Origin: an uncultured Parabacteroides sp.
Lineage (GTDB): Bacteria > Bacteroidota > Bacteroidia > Bacteroidales > Tannerellaceae
Reading direction: 5' to 3'
DNA length: 9,906 nt
NCBI RefSeq assembly: GCF_905196875.1
Contig: NZ_CAJJWO010000118.1
Location: 1 to 9,906, forward strand
The translations under genes and the position numbers were made by a program. This document shows, piece after piece, positions 6,083-9,906 of the stretch (position 1 is its first letter; the number at the start of each line of letters is the position of its first letter). The notes below the pieces were generated by a model. It did no database searches and was not told where the DNA came from. It worked only from the letters and a program-made list of their open reading frames with translations.

Positions 6083-7878
6083 CTTACTTCACTGCGTGTT
6101 ACATTATAGTCGTTCTGGTAGTGAACGATAAATATGTTGGTGTTGATAAAACCTCCCCAGTTATTAACCCGTTCGAAGTCGAAACAGGTCTGTATACCTT
6201 TGTAGCGGATCTTTCCCAGATTGTTCTCGAAGTTGGAACCGTATTTGCGGATGGCATCGAAGAAGAACATACCGGTATCGAAGCCTAATATTCCGTATTT
6301 AGGGAAGTAGTTGATCAGGCTCTTGCTGTACCAGGTCTTGTATTTCGAATAGAAGTCCGATACTTCGGGTGCGAGGTTGTCTGCATAGAAGTTACTATAT
6401 ATATAGGTATTCAATGCAAAGAAATCGTCTAGGCACTCGCGGGTATAAGTCTGCCATTCCGGATAACCGAACATGGTGATGTTGTATTCCGGCTTTGTTT
6501 CGGAAAGCATGCGTAGGGGAGATTTGAATTTGTTCAGTGCTTCCAGTGTGCCGGAAGTAGGAACGATTACGCTTCTTTTTTCCTTGCTCAACAGGGCTTC
6601 CATATCGGTAGGGAATGTTTCAGCCGAGTAAGTCAGTTCGCGCCAGGGGATATTCCGTTGTTTCATTTCAGCCTTGAAGGCTTTGATGAAATCAGTTTTC
6701 TCCTCCGTTCCTGGCACTTTCAGCAAGATCACGTTGTCGTTGGCAAACAAGTCGCATCCGGCCTGTGACGCTTTGGCATACAGGTAGGAATGAGGGGTGT
6801 TTACCTGAAAAATATTGGCATTGGATAATACATCGTCGTTCTTGGATGTGAACGGGATGACGTATTTGATATTGTTCTTTTCTGCAAATTCGGCGACCGG
6901 GCCGATCTGGTCGTTGTATACGGCTCCGATGATCAGGTTGGCTTCTTTCAGAGCGTCGTCTTTCAGTACTTCCTTCAGTTTCTTTGTGCCATTGCCTGTA
7001 TCGAATACGGATAACTCGATCGAACCTCCGCTGTTGCGAAGGCTGTCGACCGCGAGCAGCATTCCTTCATAATACTCGATGAAACGCAGGGTGTTGGCCG
7101 AAGGAGTCTTTTCGTTTGTCATAAACGGCAACAATAGGGCTACCTTGATCATATTCACCCGTTTGATCTCCCGGGGAGCGGTAAGCAGGGCATTCACGTC
7201 CCTTTCATGCATCACCGGAGCGGTTTCGGTTACGACATCTTTTGTCTCCACCGGTATTTTGATGACCATGCCGGCTTTTACTCCGTCTTTCAGTTTCGGG
7301 TTACGTTTGATAAGTTCTGCACTCGAAACGTTGAACTTACGGCAGATACGATACATGGTTTCTTTCTTTTCGATCGTATATTCGATCTCCTTGGTGACGG
7401 TCTTTACCTCTTTGGTAGGCAACGACTCGATAGGAGTAGCCGGGATACGGATGGTTTTGCCGATCGTAAAAGTGGAAGTCGACAATCCTGGGTTTGCTTC
7501 GATGATGTCCGGACCGGGTACAGCATACCGGATAGACAATGAATAAAGCGTTTCCTTCGGTTGGATCGTATGATATAAGAAATTTTCTTCCGTCTTTTCC
7601 AATGAAGCGGAACCGGCATCCCGTTGCGGAATTTTTAAGGTGGCGCCAGCCTTGATCGACTCGCGGCTTTCGGGATTCAGACGATAAATATCATCTACCG
7701 TCACTCCGTACATAGTAGCGATGGAGTAAACGGTCTGTCCCCGCTCTATGGTATGATAAAATATATTATCATTTAGTTCGTTAGTAGTAATAATCCGTGC
7801 CCTGTTGTTTTGTGAATGCAAAGAAATACAGGCAAAACTCAGGCATAATGTCAATACGTATATACTAATCTTATTCAT
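6079..7878 (-). CDS. Three LysM domains fused to a type I periplasmic-binding-protein (PBP1) domain
   Basis: The 599-residue product has a signal peptide (MNKISIYVLTL, likely cleaved near LHS/Q at 22; the LSFAC stretch is a poor lipobox). LysM modules follow at about 40-84 (YHTIERGQTVYSIATMYGV), 101-146 (YHTIQPKETLYSLSIRYAV) and 166-209 (YTIEKKETMYRICRKFNV), each ending in a KIP or RIP motif. From about 244 an ABC-type substrate-binding fold begins with IKVALLLPFM, includes LIIGAVYNDQIGPVAEFA and YVIPFTSKND, and runs to near the C-terminus. LysM domains bind peptidoglycan glycan strands, so the protein should be anchored to the wall in the periplasm. The binding fold could sense a ligand or a partner. 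E. coli LpoA, an activator of a cell-wall synthase, has a comparable fold, but any shared function is only a suggestion. No transporter permease lies nearby, which argues against a plain uptake role. It heads the operon with the PorT-like barrel. Confidence 0.93.
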   Translation of the reverse strand: MNKISIYVLTLCLSFACISLHSQNNRARIITTNELNDNIFYHTIERGQTVYSIATMYGVTVDDIYRLNPESRESIKAGATLKIPQRDAGSASLEKTEENFLYHTIQPKETLYSLSIRYAVPGPDIIEANPGLSTSTFTIGKTIRIPATPIESLPTKEVKTVTKEIEYTIEKKETMYRICRKFNVSSAELIKRNPKLKDGVKAGMVIKIPVETKDVVTETAPVMHERDVNALLTAPREIKRVNMIKVALLLPFMTNEKTPSANTLRFIEYYEGMLLAVDSLRNSGGSIELSVFDTGNGTKKLKEVLKDDALKEANLIIGAVYNDQIGPVAEFAEKNNIKYVIPFTSKNDDVLSNANIFQVNTPHSYLYAKASQAGCDLFANDNVILLKVPGTEEKTDFIKAFKAEMKQRNIPWRELTYSAETFPTDMEALLSKEKRSVIVPTSGTLEALNKFKSPLRMLSETKPEYNITMFGYPEWQTYTRECLDDFFALNTYIYSNFYADNLAPEVSDFYSKYKTWYSKSLINYFPKYGILGFDTGMFFFDAIRKYGSNFENNLGKIRYKGIQTCFDFERVNNWGGFINTNIFIVHYQNDYNVTRSEVR

Positions 7879-7900
7879 TTGCTGATTGGAATATTTGCCG

Positions 7901-7908
7901 CAAAGATA
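7901..7908 (-). promoter_or_regulatory. -7 element of the LysM/barrel operon
   Basis: The minus strand reads TATCTTTG, a perfect TAnnTTTG match and the same octamer as in the invertible promoter. The start codon is at 7878, implying a leader of only about 15-20 nt. No clear TTTG is present at -33. Confidence 0.55.
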
Positions 7909-7929
7909 GTGTATGTCCGTATAAAATAC

Positions 7930-7937
7930 TAATTTTG
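7930..7937 (+). promoter_or_regulatory. -7 element of the CHU_C/transglycosylase operon
   Basis: The plus strand reads TAATTTTG, a perfect TAnnTTTG match 22 bp before the ATG at 7960. A good -33 TTTG is missing. It is back-to-back with the minus-strand element at 7901-7908, so the upstream promoter regions overlap. Confidence 0.5.
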
Positions 7938-7959
7938 GAAGCTAATTAGGTTATAATAT

Positions 7960-9315
7960 ATGCAAAGGAATTGTTTACGAAGAGTGGTCGGGACGCTCTG
8001 TTTTCTGTTGTTGGTACTTGCAGCACATGCTCAAAAATATACGGTGACGGGGGGGCAAGGGACGCCACTGCTGGCTCTTGATGATACTAAATACAAGATT
8101 CAGGTCTACCTCGTTTATGGTATGGAGAATGCGGAGATACGCTATACTCCACAGACTGGAAATTGTCGTTGGTTTAAATTTAAAAACAAGGCAGTAAATG
8201 GGGAAGAAATTCCTTCGTTTCAGGAAGGAACAACAAGTGTTATAAGAAATCTGGAAGATGGATGTGGATATTATGTAATGGAGAGTCAAAGTATTTACGA
8301 GTCACATTATGTCTGGATTATTGATTATAGTAAGTATGCTGTTAATATAACAGAGCTTCATGTCGATCAGCAACGTAGTGGCTGTGATGGTCTGTATTTG
8401 ACAGGAAGTCCCCAATTGTCGGAAATGAAATATAGTAATCCCGAAACAGGTTATGCAACTGTCTTGAACCGAGAATTTGAAGCGACTTATCAGACGATGG
8501 AAAAAGCTCAAGATGGCTCGATGATGGTTACGAAAATAGTAACAGAAACTATCAATGACCCGTTTAAAGACAAGATAGGTCCTCCTTACTGTGATACGGA
8601 TGTGACGTTGTCAGGAGATTTGTTTGCCCGTCATTTCGGTGTGGAGAAGGTGATAACGACTGATGTTTATCAAGCTGTAGCGGTAGAGGCAGTAATGAAG
8701 ATAGACACTTTGTCCTATGCAAGCGATATCCCTAATATGGTCGTGAAAGGAGATAGCTTGTCGGCTCCTGTCGAGTTTAATTTTACAGCGATAGCCAATG
8801 TACCTGTAGCCGCCATATTCAAATGGACTGTCTCCCAAAAGAATGAGGGGACAGAGAGTACAAAGCTGATGGAGCAAAATGGAAATAGAGAAGAAATCAA
8901 TTATACCTTCAACCAGAATGGTACCTATATTGTTTCCTTAGAGGTATCAGACCGAACGTTGCAATGTACGAATATTCTGCCTGAGGTTACAATAAATATT
9001 TCAGACACCTATCTCGAAGTCCCTAATGCATTCTCTCCCGGAACGACTCCCGGTATAAACGACGAGTTCAGGGTGGCTTACCGCTCCCTTAACAGTTTCA
9101 AATGCTGGATATTCAATCGGTGGGGGGCAGAGATCTATCATTGGACAGACCCGGCGCAAGGTTGGGATGGTAAGAAAGGAGGGAAGTATGTGGCTCCCGG
9201 TGTTTATTTTTATGTGATAGAAGCTACCGGCTCGGACGGTAAACGATTAAAGAGAAAAGGTTCAATTAACATTCTTAGATCAAAGAGAATAGATGATGAA
9301 ATTATCGAAGAATAG
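7960..9315 (+). CDS. Secreted protein with PKD-like region and gliding-motility (CHU_C / T9SS type B) C-terminal domain
   Basis: The 451-residue product has a signal peptide cleaved near AHA/Q at residue 24. Residues about 25-250 are not recognisable to me. About 260-350 is PKD-like (FKWTVSQ, then YTFNQNGTYIVSLEVSD). Residues 352-440 match the gliding-motility-associated C-terminal domain: VPNAFSPGTTPGINDEF, IFNRWGAEIYHW, GWDGKKGGKYVAPGVYFY and a final INILR. This domain directs proteins through type IX secretion where that system exists; whether this genome has one is not visible. The chain runs 11 residues past the usual end (SKRIDDEIIEE), through the overlap with the next gene. The central DNA (about 8160-9000) looks AT-richer than its surroundings. 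The 23-bp overlap with the transglycosylase gene implies co-expression and perhaps a shared envelope role. Confidence 0.85.
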   Translation: MQRNCLRRVVGTLCFLLLVLAAHAQKYTVTGGQGTPLLALDDTKYKIQVYLVYGMENAEIRYTPQTGNCRWFKFKNKAVNGEEIPSFQEGTTSVIRNLEDGCGYYVMESQSIYESHYVWIIDYSKYAVNITELHVDQQRSGCDGLYLTGSPQLSEMKYSNPETGYATVLNREFEATYQTMEKAQDGSMMVTKIVTETINDPFKDKIGPPYCDTDVTLSGDLFARHFGVEKVITTDVYQAVAVEAVMKIDTLSYASDIPNMVVKGDSLSAPVEFNFTAIANVPVAAIFKWTVSQKNEGTESTKLMEQNGNREEINYTFNQNGTYIVSLEVSDRTLQCTNILPEVTINISDTYLEVPNAFSPGTTPGINDEFRVAYRSLNSFKCWIFNRWGAEIYHWTDPAQGWDGKKGGKYVAPGVYFYVIEATGSDGKRLKRKGSINILRSKRIDDEIIEE

Positions 9316-9906
9316 TATATTTAGTTTTTTGGCAGGTGGCTTGATTTGCCTGACGGCCTGCCTGTCGATCAGTTCAAGTGATTCAGAAAAAGTATTGGAA
9401 GGAAAACCTGTCGTTATGGCGATGACGGCTTCACCGGATATCCCTGCGTCTTTGGATTTTTGTGGAGAACCGATAGACCTGACCCGCTACAATATGCGTG
9501 AAGGGTTCGATCGTGAATTGAGTAGTTTTACCTATTTCCATTCCACCACGATGTTGTTGATCAAGCGTGCCAACCGTTACTTCCCGGTTATCGAACCGAT
9601 ATTGAAGGCGAATGGTGTCCCTGACGACTTTAAATACCTGGCAGTGATAGAAAGTCACCTCGATCCCCGTGTCTCTTCCCCTGCACGCGCAGTCGGAATG
9701 TGGCAGTTCCTGGAAGCGACGGGCAAACAGTATGGCCTGACGGTCACACCCACGGTCGACGAACGTTGTCATGTAGCCAAAGCAACCGAAGCTGCCTGTA
9801 AATACCTGAAGTCTGCCTATGCCAAATACGGCGACTGGCCCAATGTTGCCGCCTCCTACAACGCAGGCATGGGACGTATCTCCGGTGAACTGACCAAGCA
9901 GACAGC
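9293..9906 (+). CDS. MltD-like membrane-bound lytic murein transglycosylase (3' end off the right edge)
   Basis: Translation from 9293 gives about 204 residues to the window end. The start is MMKLSKNS, a hydrophobic stretch, then LTAC with Cys23 as a likely lipidation site. A soluble lytic transglycosylase (GH23) domain follows: FKYLAVIESHLDP holds the catalytic Glu120, then SPARAVGMWQFLEATGKQYGL and VAASYNAGMGRI, the expected ES, GxxQ and YNAG motifs. Such enzymes cleave between MurNAc and GlcNAc with 1,6-anhydro ring formation, remodelling peptidoglycan from the outer-membrane side. MltD-type proteins often carry LysM modules at the C-terminus, which would lie past the edge. The ATG at 9293 overlaps the previous gene by 23 bp; the adjacent ATG at 9296 is an alternative start. 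The purine-rich AAAGAGAATAG before it may serve as ribosome binding site. Confidence 0.93.
   Translation, partial: MMKLSKNSIFSFLAGGLICLTACLSISSSDSEKVLEGKPVVMAMTASPDIPASLDFCGEPIDLTRYNMREGFDRELSSFTYFHSTTMLLIKRANRYFPVIEPILKANGVPDDFKYLAVIESHLDPRVSSPARAVGMWQFLEATGKQYGLTVTPTVDERCHVAKATEAACKYLKSAYAKYGDWPNVAASYNAGMGRISGELTKQT

Noticed and set aside
6079..7878. Calling the PBP1 domain an amino-acid ABC transporter binding protein.
   Set aside because: Three LysM modules precede it and no permease or ATPase gene is nearby, so a transport role is not supported.

Overview
The window looks like a chromosomal segment of a gut-type Bacteroidota, order Bacteroidales. The genus is not resolvable by eye; a Parabacteroides or Bacteroides relative is my inference. 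The grounds are a one-protein hybrid two-component regulator with a periplasmic beta-propeller sensor, a GH20 lipoprotein, a PorT-type outer-membrane barrel, a gliding-motility-type (CHU_C) C-terminal domain, few Shine-Dalgarno sites, and several perfect matches to the Bacteroides -7 promoter element TAnnTTTG.

Left part (1-5411), glycan use and its control. The 5' two-thirds of a GH20 beta-hexosaminidase gene reads leftward off the window edge. It is divergent from a 1308-codon hybrid two-component system (HTCS) gene. The 508 bp between them hold the main discovery: a perfect 24-bp inverted repeat (1143-1166 and 1429-1452) enclosing 262 bp, with a full Bacteroides-type promoter just inside the left arm, pointing outward to the left. 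This is the architecture of a phase-variable invertible promoter. In the orientation given, the promoter faces the GH20 gene and the HTCS has no recognisable consensus promoter. Inversion would place the same promoter about 65 bp before the HTCS start. The invertible segment also holds a 32-codon cysteine-containing ORF with an unusually strong AGGAGG site.

Middle part (5417-7878), an envelope operon on the minus strand. A protein with three LysM domains fused to a type I periplasmic-binding-protein fold is followed, with a 4-bp ATGA overlap, by a PorT-family outer-membrane beta-barrel. This operon converges on the HTCS with only 5 bp between stop codons; a 9-bp hairpin spans the HTCS stop.

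Right part (7960-9906), an envelope operon on the plus strand. It is divergent from the LysM gene across an 81-bp gap with back-to-back -7 elements. A secreted protein ending in a PKD-like region and a CHU_C / type B sorting domain overlaps by 23 bp with the start of an MltD-like lytic transglycosylase, which is cut by the window end. Together the four right-hand genes suggest peptidoglycan binding, remodelling and outer-membrane work. The left-hand pair suggests amino-sugar glycan foraging under possible on/off heterogeneity. No RNA genes, insertion sequences, CRISPR arrays or recombinase genes were seen.
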